Source of the DNA: Sipunculus nudus
Lineage: Eukaryota > Annelida > Sipuncula > Golfingiida > Sipunculidae
Length of the DNA stretch: 64,000 bases
Assembly: GCA_026874595.1 (NCBI GenBank)
Contig: CM049310.1
Coordinates: forward strand, 31,805,558 to 31,869,557
Direction of reading: 5' to 3'
The notes under the pieces are model-generated. The model saw only the letters and a list, made by a program, of their open reading frames with translations. It had not been told where the DNA came from and made no database searches. The position numbers and the translations under genes are program-made. Position 1 is the first letter of the stretch, and each line of letters opens with the position of its first letter. This document shows, one piece after another, positions 35,392 to 46,880 of the stretch.

Positions 35392-36862
35392 AAACGCCGG
35401 CCTTAAATTGACGCCTGGCCCTGATTAGAGAGTGGGTATCGGAGTAGTTTCCATGTTTGTCCCCATATGTCTGATGTGTGCATGTACGGTTCATATTGAC
35501 CGGAGGAGATTGTTGTGTGAATTTTCATTTGCATGGGTGTTAATAAAATGTTTAATTCCTCTGTAAACTATTCTTTTATCTTACGTGTCATGTCTATTTT
35601 CCATTCCGGGCAGCCAATATTTCCGATTAGTCCATTATTATTAAAGCCGATCACCAATCTTAGCAAACGCGATATATGTTATGTATAGCTCAACGGAGGG
35701 AGCTTCCCTCGGGATTCGTCACTGCTCTAAGCGAATCATGCGGCACTCAGTGTGATGGTGCAAAGTCCTCGCGCAAATATGAGGATGTTGACAATGCGTG
35801 ATACGTGGACCTCGGTGACGGTCGCTGGTATCCATCAGAAGTGTACGTCAAATGGTCATCTGTCGTCGAGGTTCAAGGAGCACGGTCGCCGTTTTGACTA
35901 CCGTTTAGTTACCTAAATTATGATTTTAATGGCATTGTCAATGTCTGGTATGCTCAGGGCTTGTCAGACGCAGCCATGGGTGATCACATTGATCATCCCT
36001 CTTGCTAAAAAGTGGGGATGAATAATAACCCCCCCCCCCCCTGTATTCACGCCCTGCTCCTGGGGATTCTGCTGTAATTTGTACTATCAGAACTCACCAA
36101 AGTGGCACCTTCTCTGAGTTGATATCACTATGTTCCAACTACCGTGTCCACCTAGTTTTTTTGCGACATTCCTTTCAATTCTATTTGGTTTGCCAATATA
36201 TATTAGCTTTCATCAAACGAGGTATTTTTTTATTGATTTAAAAAAAGTATGAAACAAACATAATTACTTTGCAACGCTGATACGGTGTTGACCTGTTTAG
36301 AAAGAGCTGCAGAAAACGATGGTTTCATTCAAGTGGCCATATCCGTTTATCCATGTTGTGTAGGAGGAACGTATGTGTATTGTAGTAAAAGTGTGACGTA
36401 CAAATACCACTGTGACGTCAATCTTCGAATCGTAATATGTCTGTAGTTAAGGTCGACACACTGGTATATCAATCATTTTCTTTCTGAATTAATTATTTGG
36501 AATCCATTCATATGAAGCTATTATTCTGCTGTTAGATATTCGCTACTTTTGTCTAATTTGCCTCTGAGGTAAATACAGGTAAGCTTTGGAGAGGGGTATA
36601 GTCACTTCTTTTTTTTGCTATAAAAATTACTATTAGTTACATTTCAAGGGAAAATATTTTAATGTAAGGTAAAAGATAAATGGACCTAGTTTTTAAAAGA
36701 TAATTAAATACCTACCTTTCATCTTATTCAGAAACAGAATTATTTCAAAAATATGAAAAATCAGTCTACATTTTACAGCATATCAGGCCCACACTGCGCA
36801 GACTCGGACTCACAAGAGTACGTGTATGCTGTTTAGGGATTGTTCGAATCAAAATCTGACAC
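35392..36862. other. Non-coding interval before the TIR element
   Basis: Holds a hAT-like MITE fragment (35960-36055) and otherwise unremarkable sequence. No gene is supported. Confidence 0.5.
35960..36055 (-). mobile_element. hAT-like MITE fragment, same family as 11891-12369
   Basis: On the minus strand it starts CAGGGCGTGAATACAGGGGG and continues CCCCACTTTTTAGCAAG, GGGATGATCAATG and TGATCA. These align with the left part of the 479-bp element. The other end is missing. Confidence 0.65.
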
Positions 36863-37232
36863 TGTTACAACTGATAATGTAATAATCATCTTATAATGTA
36901 ACATCAACCGTTAATGTAATAACAAATCAACAGGTAATGTAACACAAACTGATAATGTAATAACAAATCAACTGATAATGTAATACTAACCGATAACGTA
37001 ATAAAAAAATCAAACGATAATGTTACAATAACCGATAATGTAAAACAAAATCAACCGATAACGTAATAACCTTTGCTAACCGATAACGTAATAGGAAATT
37101 ACCCGATAATGTAACAAAGTTCCCAAACCGTTAATGTAAAAAATATCAACCGGTAATGTAGTAACACTTCAGCGTGCCTGACCACTTAGTGGAAGCCACT
37201 TCTAAATCCTATTGTTATCCTAAGTGTGAGAG
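36863..37232 (+). repeat. Left TIR made of about 14 AACCGATAATGTAAT units
   Basis: Variants AACTGATAATGTAAT, AACCGTTAATGTAAT, AACCGATAACGTAAT and so on recur every 18-30 bp. The repeat zone is followed by TTCAGCGTGCCTGACCAC and GGAAGCCAC, then a less conserved inner 40 bp ending near GTGTGAGAG. Confidence 0.9.
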
Positions 37233-37439
37233 ATTTCGCATGTATCCTAACAATTCATTGCATGTATATTTTAGCTTAGCTGAATGAAAGTCATCCGAGC
37301 TATAGAGATCACTCTTTGTCCGCCGTTCGTGCGTGAACAGGCCACAAATCATAACCGCTGGACCTAGAATCTTATAACTGAAACCCATGGAGTTCCATAA
37401 AAAAATTTCTTTGGAAATCTGAATTTAAATCACTTCAAC

Positions 37440-40250
37440 CTATATTCTCCGAGCTTTGGGGCTCGTAAGTACCCTACAGAATGATGAAAAAACTAGACGA
37501 CCAGAGGTCGAACGCTTGCCGGAAATGACGTAGAAATAAGCAAATGAATGAACAATGACGAAGAGACAGAAAATGAGCCATTGTTTGTGAACATAGAACC
37601 AATATTGACAAAGTTAGGGGGAATAAGATTTTGACGTGTTTTGATGACCTTGAACTTTAACCTCTATAAAATACACATACAACTTCCAGAAATCCTTCCA
37701 ATATACGATACAAGTAAGTTACAAAGTGATTCGTGCAAAACTGTGGCCTGTAGAATGCTAAATGTCAAGTACAAGAAACAGCAAGCACGCTAAATTGAGG
37801 ACTACTGACAAACAGAAAGATATACTGACAAAGTAACACATTTGTAATCAGAGATGGCTAGATAATCTGATGGGGATGGTAAAAAGAAACAAAAGAAGCG
37901 ACACTTTATGTAGATAAGGTTGATGGTTTTGGAGATATGGCCAAAAATGATATGTTGTAGAGGTTCGAGTGCAGCACCCCCTAGCGGCCATATTCCGAAA
38001 AATCACGTTCGAGATATTAGTGTAAGACATAAGATGTATCAGTTTCAAAAGATTTCCTGCAAAACTGTGGCCCGTAGATTGCTCATTGTAAGACGCAAGA
38101 ACCCGCAAGCAGACGATATTGAGGGGCCACTGACAAACAGACAGATATTGTGACAAAGTGACTCAAGATTGAGACCAGATGACATAACCTAGTTATGACA
38201 GAGACCCAGAGAAAGGAAATAAGCTACAGTGTATGTAATTGAGGTTTATAGTTTTGAAGTTATGGCCAAACAATTATATGTTGTAGAGGTTCAAGTGCAG
38301 CGCCCCCTAGCGGCCATATCCCGAAAATAAAAATTACTTTCGAGATATTAGTGTAAGACATAAGATTTACCAGTTTCAAGAGGATTCCTGCAAAACTGTG
38401 GCCCGTAGATTGCTTATTGAAAGCCGCAAGAACCAGCAAGCAGACGAAATTGAGGGCAACTGACAAACAGACAAACACAAAGTGACACAAGATTGAGACC
38501 AATCGACTAGTCCAGATAATGGAGAAAGCCCAGAGGAAGAAATTGAGTCTTAGTTTGTGACGATAGGTGTAATATTGACGAAGTTATGACGAAAATTTAT
38601 TTTCGACGTTTTTCGATGACTTTGACCTTGTCCTTTGACCAATAATGAAAAAAAAATCTAAAGGCTTCGGGGACTTTTAGTTGTATATCAACTGTGTAAG
38701 TTTGAAAGCGATCGCTGCAAAACTGTGTATTTTAGGCTGGAGACAGACAGACAGACAGATAGACAAACAAACAAACTAGACAACCTGAGGTTGGCAAAAT
38801 GGAAGGCAAAATGTGGAAATGAAGGGTTAAACAGACAACGTCATATGTCCTTGTGGAAAACAAGAGTTCGAGTTCAGGAAAAGCCAAACAAAATGAGGTA
38901 AAGTTGAAGTTGATACAACCATTTTTGACCAAGTGATAAGGAAAATAAAGTTTCGAGGTTTAATCGATTACATTGACCTTGACCATTGACAACAACAGAC
39001 AATTCAAGGTGATTGCTGCAAAATTGTGGCATGTAGTTTGCTAAAATGTCATACCGAACATCAAGGCCGTTGACAAAACAGATGAACAGTCAGACATACT
39101 GACAAGGTGACACAAGGTCAACAAAGGTTGATCATAAAATGATATGGGAAATGAAAAGACAAACAAAATGACCTTAGAATGAGGTAGATACGACCATCTG
39201 TGACCAGGTTATGAGGATAATAAAGTTTCGTGGTTTTTCGATGGCCTTGACCTTGACCTTTGACCTATTTTGACCAAAACAATAGGGCATCTAGAAATTT
39301 TATTTTCCATTATACCTGTAGCTTTCAAGGTGATTTGGCAAAACTGTGGCCAGGAGAGTGCAGACAAACAAACAGACAGAGAGACAAACAGACTGACAAG
39401 ATGACACAAGGTCAACGAAGGTTGATCATACCGTGATATGGGTAATGGAAAGACAAACAAAATGAGGTAGGGATGAGGTTGATACGACCATTTTTGACCA
39501 AGTTATGAGGAAAATAAAGTTACGAGGTTTTTCGATGACCTTGACTTTGACCGTTGACCTACATTAACCAAAAAAATGGGGCTCCTAGACATTTCATTTT
39601 CTATCATCCCTGTATAGGTTTCAAGGTGATTGTTGCAAAATAGTGGCCAGGGCAGTGCAGACAAATAAACAAACAGACAGACAAACAGACATACGCAACT
39701 GACCAATCTTTGATTCCGGCAAGCAACAAACAGACATAAGCAACTGACCAAAAAAAATTGGTACAAAAGTTTTAGGATCCGAGTTACTTTATGCATATTG
39801 AATATGGAGTGTTTCATCGGTTCTTGAAGACTGGTGGTGCCTCCTTTACTTTTTTTTTCTAATCTTTACGCATTTTTTCACTGTTTTGGCACCTTCAAAT
39901 GAGTCCTGGCATTGACAAAGCACAAACCATAACCGTTAGATCTAGAAATTTCTAACTGTATATCGAGGGAAGTCTTAGGCAAACTTCTATTAAAGCTGAA
40001 ATTATGTCTTGGTGACCTATGTTCTTGGCCGAAAACATGATTTTGAGTACCATATCAGTCAGACGGGTACAATTTGTTGCAGGTGGACATGGAAGCGTCC
40101 AACTTAGCATGTGGGGAGTTCTTGGTAAAAGTCTTCTCGAATATCCAACATTAAGTCACTGTTACCTATTTTCGAAGGACTATGGACAAAAAGCATGATT
40201 TTAGTGCTCTGGAAATCATTTTACCCATTGTTCAAGTTTCCTTATCAAAT
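37440..40250. repeat. Tandem modules of about 300 bp with clustered TGACCT half-sites
   Basis: Modules share 'GAGGTTTTTCGATGACC', runs such as TTGACCTTGACCTTTGACCT (39249-39268), 'AAAACTGTGGCC' and (ACAG)n. Equivalent points fall near 37636, 38607, 38955, 39228 and 39527. A closer pair around 37920-38160 and 38260-38500 shares 'ATATGTTGTAGAGGTTC' and 'CCCCTAGCGGCCATA'. Minus-strand frames rich in Val, Ser, Leu and Cys are ACAG-repeat artefacts. Confidence 0.85.
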
Positions 40251-41115
40251 ATTTTTCACCAGATCATAATATCAATAGTTAATACATCCATCACCTTTTG
40301 TGTCAAATTCAGCTGAGCGTCATGGCCTATGGACCACTTGTATCAGTTATCAGATATCTTCTGTGTCATGTTAAAATTGATGCCAAACGCAAAGGGGACT
40401 TGGTCACACAATCTTCACTCTATGAAGTCGTTGTGATATTTGACATTTACGATATCCTCAATTGAGCTGAATTATCATAATATCCTGCATGAAACGTGTC
40501 ACCCTAAATGTACTGTGCACATATTAACATTAGATGACAAAACAATGAACACATACATTCCATTCAGATATCACGAAAAGCCGTGTATCTGAAACTTTAT
40601 TATAAAAATAAATGCAATTTTATTTATAAAAAGCATCAGTATCATCAGATGAACAACGATAAAATCATATCAAAACCTCGATATTACCACTGTACGACAC
40701 ACAGAACCTCGGGTCTCATGTGATGATAACAGTTTCATAAAGACTTCACACTAGTTTGCAAAGCTACTTAAAAATAAGCAATTGCACTTATTTCTCCCTG
40801 ATATTATGAAATTACACAAAATATAATTACAAACAAAAACTTTAAGACCGGAGTGCAGGGTATTAAAATTAAAATTATTATTAAAATTTTATAGGTCATT
40901 ACAAATTTCTTAGAAAATATGTCAAAATATATACGAACCATGCTGGTAACTTAAACTTATTTTAAGTTACCCTCTACGTATTTCCCTCTGGTAAGATGAA
41001 ATTACATAAAAATATATGTATTTAAAACAAAACAATTAAGACCTGAGTGTCATATGAGATCATTTACCAACATTATAAAAATAACTTGGTCATTACCATT
41101 TACTTATAAAATATA

Positions 41116-41312
41116 TCATTTATTGCCTTCCAAACATAGGAGGAGGGATTCAGCACTACGCTCCTCACGTATCTGTAATACACTGCAGTCGTAGCAGATC
41201 TCCCTGGCTATAACCGCTGCTTTATATAGCAAGGTTATCTGGGTCGGACCACCGGGGTTGGCACAGAGCAAAGAATTGAAATCTGACCAATAAGACCGTG
41301 GTATCGCCTATC
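41116..41312 (-). pseudogene. Broken copy of the 32.5-kb exon inside the TIR element
   Basis: After a small frame-changing indel relative to the other copy, the frame reads IPRSYWSDFNSLLCANPGG, then TQITLLYKAAV, and ends SLLCLEGNK followed by TGA. It aligns with IPFCHWSYYSSLPYTDPGG and RRIWLYKATV of the 32550-32846 exon. The upstream half of the exon is absent. It looks like a gene fragment carried by the element, though an old duplication that the element later engulfed is possible. Confidence 0.55.
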
Positions 41313-41702
41313 TTGCGTCCGTCGATTTTTGTTCATCTGATGATATTTATGTCGTTTTTAAAATTACATGTATTTTGATCATATTTTTTTTTAATATTTC
41401 AGAATTCGTCCTTTCTTGATATTTGCAAGCATATATTCGTTGTACCGTGCTGTTTCCCAAGGGGAATTTTGTTTTCCGATACCAAGAATTACCCTTTTCT
41501 CTCGCACTTTATATAGAGTGTATGATTATACAGCTCAACTTAGGACATCGAACATGTCAAATATCATTATCACAAGGACTCTATAGGGTGAAGATTGTGT
41601 GTCCAGATCTCTTTGCCGGCTGACATCAATTTAACCATGACACAGCAAGATATCCCAAATAAAAAAAAAGGCTTGCAATGAATTGTTATGAAACACACTT
41701 AA

Positions 41703-42071
41703 GGTCTCACACATAGGGCTATTATTGGATTAAAGGTGGCTTCCATAGAGTGGTCAGGCACGCTGAAGTGTTACTACATTACCGGTTGATTTTTTTTACA
41801 TTAACGGTTTGGGAACTTTGTAACATTATCGGGTAATTTCCTATTACGTTATCGGTTAGCAAAAGTTATTACGTTATAGGTTGATTTTGTTTTACATTAT
41901 CGGTTATTGTAACATTATCGGTTGATTTTTTATTACGTTATCGGTTAGTATTACATTACCAGTTGATTTGTTATTACATTATCAGTTTGTGTTACATTAC
42001 CTGTTGATTTGTTATTACATTATCGGTTGATGTTACATTATAAGATGATTATTACATTATCAGTTGTAACA
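41703..42071 (-). repeat. Right TIR, inverted copy of 36863-37232
   Basis: Its reverse complement follows the left TIR unit for unit, with the same order of variant motifs and only scattered substitutions plus one or two single-base indels. It includes the inner GTGGTCAGGCACGCTGAA segment. Confidence 0.9.
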
Positions 42072-42076
42072 GACAC

Positions 42077-42913
42077 CCATAATCCACCGGGACTTCTCCG
42101 TACACGGTTCGGTGTGGGCATAGATGTAGTGAAGTGGACAGCACTTGTAGTCCGTTCGTGTGTAGGATAAGAATTGCTTCTAGCAAATTAACCGTCACAA
42201 CAGGAATAAAGATTTGATGCAGTGGCTATACACTGAATTCTCCTTTAGTGTAACCAATGCTTGTATTGGCAAGTACAAATGTAATCATATCAATGAGGTC
42301 CGGGGGGGGGGGGTTATCATATTGTTCATCAGTCTTCAGTTTTGAATCCATCGATTCCTGACTCTCCTTGGTCTGATACATTCCTGTCGTTATGGCATCC
42401 GCTTACCCCCAGCTTACCGAGCTAAAGCAAGCAATGGTCTAAGTGAGTGGAGAATGTTCCGTATTAATGGATACAGGTGCCGTATACACAAGGAGTGTAA
42501 TAATATATGTCTTTGTTCAGATTGCATTTATAAAATTAATACAGTTTCAGTGGTGTTTCAGCTTTGAATATCACGTTCCGTTACATCAGCTACAGTATCC
42601 TTATTAAATATGTTTTTTTTGCGAGTCACATGAAACCATCTCTTGTACCCAGGGTAATATATAACTACTGCATATCTATTGATAGCACTTGTAACCTACG
42701 TTCATACACTTGTGATACATTCGTTATACACCTAAATATTGAAATATATGCGCTACCTTGATTAGGCATATATTAACCTTACAATCGGAAAAAAACGTTA
42801 TTTGATCCACAGCATACTGTGGACCCACTTTACCCCGTATCTGTTAGGTAAGATGTTACACTTCGAGGTCCAGGCACCACACACCTATAATTATGGTAAG
42901 GCATTCACCCCGT
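42077..42913. other. Non-coding interval
   Basis: Contains a short poly-G run near 42302-42313. No gene seen. Confidence 0.5.
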
Positions 42914-43095
42914 CCTATGTGAAACGCCGAAACACACATTCATAACTAAATCATTGATATGTTTTCTACACACGCGAAACCTCAATATATTGGCGGCTAC
43001 CCATCCTACGTTAAAACGCCCAAACACACATTCATTACTTAGTCATTTATATGCTTCCTACACACGCGAAAACTCAATAAAATATTGGCGGTTAT
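42914..43095. repeat. 91-bp tandem duplication upstream of the first TLR gene
   Basis: Units begin CCTATGTGAAACGCCG and CCTACGTTAAAACGCC, share AAACACACATTCAT, CTACACACGCGAAA and ATATTGGCGG, and end about 120 bp before the TLR start codon. Two inverted CCAAT-type boxes result. A promoter role is inference from position. Confidence 0.75.
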
Positions 43096-43213
43096 GTCGC
43101 GGGAAATAAATTAGCAATATATGAAATTGATAATTCAGCCAATATATTTTTGGAAGGGGGTTTCCTTCCTGTAAACTTTAGATAAAGCAGTCCGGAGGGA
43201 ATGATTAGACAAG

Positions 43214-45403
43214 ATGGAGCTTCACTTGTTACTATTCTGCTTATATGTCTCTCAATTAAGTGCTCATTCCTCTCAGTTGACGACCACAAATATAACAGGG
43301 TTTTCAACACTAAAAGTAGATCTGTATGTGAAAACTAAGGAGCCTAGAACATTTTGGCAGGATGTTTCGATGACCACAGCCAACATAATACAGAAGTATA
43401 CATGTTCGAATCGGCAGCTATATCAATTCAAAATACTGTCCGTGCCGGATGTCAGTTGTGAAGGACAATATTACGGCGACCTGTAATTCTAACAAAATCA
43501 CTTCCATCAGACAAATAACGTGCATCTGGCCAAACACAACAAGACTTAATCTAGTACACACCTGTATAGAAGAACTAAAAAATGGAAGCTTTGCCTGGAT
43601 CTCCGGTTTACAGAGTCTGACCTTATACGCCAACTTCAATCTTCTAAAAGTAGAGGAAGATGTTTTTACCGGTCTGAAGGATATAATGTTTTTAAACATG
43701 ATACTGATGAACCCTCATTTAGTTTTACCACCAACAGTGTTTGAACCACTGAAACAATTAGAGAACCTAAGTTTAAACAGATGGCGCCTCAAAAGTGAAA
43801 CCACTCTTCAATTGAAAGTACTCTGTGGACTTCATGAATCATCTATAAGCATGTTAAAGCTGCATCAGGTTGCAAAGCATGGAAGGAATGGTGTTTTCTG
43901 GGAGCTAAAACCTCCTTTATTTAACTGCTTGAACGAGACAAACATAAAAATTCTAGCTCCTCAGAAAACCAAATCATTGCGCTACGCCAGGGAGTTCTCA
44001 TTAACTTTTTGCACCTAGAAAGTCTGGATTTGTCAAATAATATGTTGTTTGGCTTGGATATATTTGGTATCAACACGGAGCTAGGGCAGATGCAGTCTTT
44101 GATAGACCTATCTATTAAGCATCAAAATTATGAACATCATCAGAGGAGGGATTCGACCAAAATGTGCTTTCAACATAGATCTCATGAGGCACGTGGTACC
44201 ATGCTTGAACCAAATAAGGTATTATATGTATATTTACCTCCACGACTGAACAGTATCGGGGCCTCTTATGTTCCAATTATACCAAATTACTGGCCATTGC
44301 CATCTCCAAGGTTTTTTACAAACAACTCACTCGAATTTTTAGATTTATCACATAACATCTTTAGATCTGGAATCAGCCCTGATATATTTAGTAATTTTAC
44401 TTATCTCCGTAGTTTGGAACTTTCATATTGTGAATTTAAGAACATACCTTTCACATTTAGAGAGCTCAGGCATCTGGAACTGTTGAACTTTAGTCACAAT
44501 AAGATCGTTACATTAGAGGATACCAACATAAACGACTGGAAACAGTTCAGTCGCCAGAAAAATACAACAGTCAAAATAGACATGACCGGAAACCAACTGC
44601 AGTGCCCATGCAGTGACATGAACAAAATCAGGAGACTGCGAATGCTGCCTGTAAGATTTATTGGATATAAATGTCGAGTCTCAGAAGGTTACACATCAAT
44701 GGACATTTCCACTTTGAACGCTGGGAAACTGCTCACCTTATGCGCACTAGGGTTTGACGATAAACTAGTATTTAAGATATTTGCGACATATGTTGTTACA
44801 TTGGTATTGTTCATAGTTGGGTGTTTGGCCTTTCGCTACAGATGGCGTGTATTGTTCTTTTGGTATCTAGCCAAAGCAATTGCAAGATTTGGAGCAATTC
44901 AAAGAGAACAAGAGGACTATATGTTTGATGCATTCATGTGTTATAATACGAAAGATTACTGGTTTATTGAATTAGCTATGCAGAACCTTGAAAATCAATA
45001 TAATTATAAGCTGTGTGTGCATGAGAGGAACTTTGCGATCGGAGTTAGCGTTGATGAAAATATCTCAGATGCTTTCAGATATAGTAAAAGTTCAGTTTTG
45101 GTGATTTCTAAACACGCTCTAAGGGGGAGGTACTTCCAAACGGAGCTTCATTTTGCGAAGGAACAGCGTAGTCTACGACAGTCTAAGGTGATCTGTGTTG
45201 TCCTGGATAACCCAGAGAAGCTACCAACTGATAAATCAGCCACTCTGGGATATATTTTGAGATCTAACACTTATCTTGGAAGGCCAAGATCACCAGCTGA
45301 GAAGTCTTTATTCTGGTTACGTCTCAGCAATGCACTTGGACTTCCACTTCCACAGCCAAGTGGCAAAAATGTTAAAACCTTCCTGTTTAACCACACGATT
45401 TGA
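43214..45403 (+). CDS. Toll-like receptor, paralogue 1 (near full length, two frame breaks)
   Basis: A membrane receptor of innate immunity, about 730 residues when the three frames are followed in order. The signal peptide is MELHLLLFCLYVSQLSA. The ectodomain has an N-terminal CPC cap, then leucine-rich repeats such as LESLDLSNNMLFGL and LEFLDLSHNIF, and a C-terminal cap with NQLQCPCSDM. A membrane segment follows (FATYVVTLVLFIVGCLAF, about 44780-44835). The cytoplasmic TIR domain covers about 44924-45340, with box 1 FDAFMCYNTKD, box 2 KLCVHERNFAIG and box 3 LFWLRL. The frame changes once at 43389-43430 and once near 43960. These could be sequencing or assembly errors, since the TIR frame is fully open, or early pseudogene lesions. 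Box 2 lacks the usual RDxxPG. Two broken paralogues follow on the same strand. Confidence 0.85.
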
Positions 45404-45596
45404 GTTACTGCTGGGCAGGAATTCAGTTGTAACATTTTCTCGCCACGTAGCGTATCTGTCATTACTTCCAGCTGAGTAAGAAGAATGTATGGATACTTCT
45501 TAATATAACATTTAATCCCAATATTTAACTATATTTTGAAATTTATAAATACCTATAAAAGCGTAAAGAGCCTCTGAATTCAGGCCTATTATTAAA

Positions 45597-45721
45597 GGGA
45601 TCCAGGATTTTTGCAGGGAGGATTCAACGGGTGTCGTGCATAAAATTGTCAAAAAAGGTTGTTGGTTGAGAGGGGGGGGGGGGGTCTCGACCCCGAAACT
45701 GCCCCTCTGTATCCGCGCCTG
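45597..45721 (-). mobile_element. hAT-like MITE fragment
   Basis: On the minus strand it begins CAGGCGCGGATACAGAGGGG and runs into a G/C homopolymer. The distal side ends near 'GGATCCAGGATTTTTGCAG', the mirror of the common CAGGGGCGGATCCAGG start, but its terminal CAG is lost. Confidence 0.55.
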
Positions 45722-46646
45722 GGTAGATACTTCCCAGTTTATGGAAGCTGTTTATAGTCAACCGTAAGTCTTTTAACACGCCGACCCCTGCATGAAAAGG
45801 ACAGTTGTCTTCCTGTCCGGTCATAGCATTTTCTACTGGTCTTATATGTCGATCCATACCTCTTCACCGCTGTAAAAAGTGGAGACGACCGAGAAAATTT
45901 CATTGTTCCTCCGCTATAGAGTCACGATCACCTTGTTTTGAGTACATTGCTCTACCCGATGCACCACATGAGCCTGTTACCTCTTGTTTCGGGAGGAGGT
46001 TATTGTCCAAAATGTTGACGGGACACTACACATGGGAGTTCCACATTAAGGAAGACCAAAACAATAAGTATAGTAATGAAATGCTGAGTTTATGGGTTTG
46101 GACTTACCGCTCCCTTTCATGTGACAAAATGCAATGGATATCTCTAGGCATTACTATAGCAATCGTTACTTTATCTGAATATACACCAGTGTGTTTACAG
46201 AACAAGTCTATTTAAATGCACACCCTTTAGAACATGTGCTGTGCTGTAAATTGCTTTTATGCTTCAGTTTTAGTAAACTTTGAGAATGTAAATAGATCCA
46301 CAGCGGTTGTAACTGATAAGGTTATATATATATACATATTAAAGTTTTGGGTTTCTTAGATTTTTTTCCTTTTACTTATGTTAGAAACTGGGTGTATAAT
46401 ACCCCAAAAATTATGTATATCAGTGAAAATTAAACCGCCAGAGTAATTCATTTGGGTTTTAACTCGCATTCAGTGAAGCCGTTGTACATATTATTAGCAT
46501 TTGCCTGTAAATTTCCAGAAATCATAACGGAGTTTTTTTTAATTGTTCATAGTTAATGATTTGCCTTTATTGAATGCTATGATAGAAACTGGAGTTAACA
46601 TTTTCAGTTGATAACATTTGAAATGATTAAATTTACAAATACTTCG

Positions 46647-46649
<3 letters not shown>

Positions 46650-46706
<57 letters not shown>
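46650..46706. repeat. (TA)n microsatellite
   Basis: TA array of about 57 bp. Confidence 0.95.
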
Positions 46707-46709
<3 letters not shown>

Positions 46710-46880
46710 TAAAAGTAAAGGTAATGCCTGTTGGGCTTTGACACTCGAGCCTTATCAGGCCGGAGCTTATCCCGGTTTCTCTAGCGTGAAGCGACTTAAG
46801 AGTTATGGACGCTAGTCCATTGCAGGTTACCTTTCTCGTATTTACTGGTACCCATTTCTACTGCTTTCTATAGGGTGTAG
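46707..46880 (+). repeat. SINE-like dispersed repeat fragment
   Basis: GTTGGGCTTTGACACTCGAG, then 'CAGGCCGGAGCTTATCCCGG', then 'GACGCTAGTCCATTGCAGG' and 'ACTGGTACCCATTTCTAC'. It reads like a fragment of a multicopy element rather than unique DNA. I cannot name the family. Confidence 0.45.

Larger units (their letters stand above)
36863..42071. mobile_element. 5.2-kb non-autonomous element with about 370-bp repeat-built TIRs
   Basis: The outermost bases are TGTTACAACTGATAATG on the left and CATTATCAGTTGTAACA on the right, exact inverts. Both are flanked by GACAC (36858-36862 and 42072-42076), a probable 5-bp target-site duplication. The TIRs stay very similar for about 370 bp. Between them lie about 300-bp AGGTCA-type tandem modules, AT-rich filler and a broken exon copy. 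No transposase or integrase frame is visible. TGTTA...TAACA ends and a 4-5 bp duplication recall Ginger-type elements that use a retroviral-like integrase, but the assignment is tentative. The near-identity of the TIRs suggests recent movement or gene conversion. Confidence 0.8.

Noticed and set aside
36863-37200. CRISPR-like array in the TIR (short repeats with spacers)
   Set aside because: Repeats vary, spacers are short and similar, the host is eukaryotic, and the whole array is mirrored at 41703-42071 as a terminal inverted repeat.
38260-39817. Minus-strand frames rich in CLFVCLFVSLSVCLS-type peptides, which could be taken for membrane proteins
   Set aside because: They come from ACAG repeats inside the TIR element's tandem modules.
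45805-46215. 136-codon frame downstream of TLR paralogue 1
   Set aside because: No domain, signal peptide, conserved copy or splice signal could be defended.
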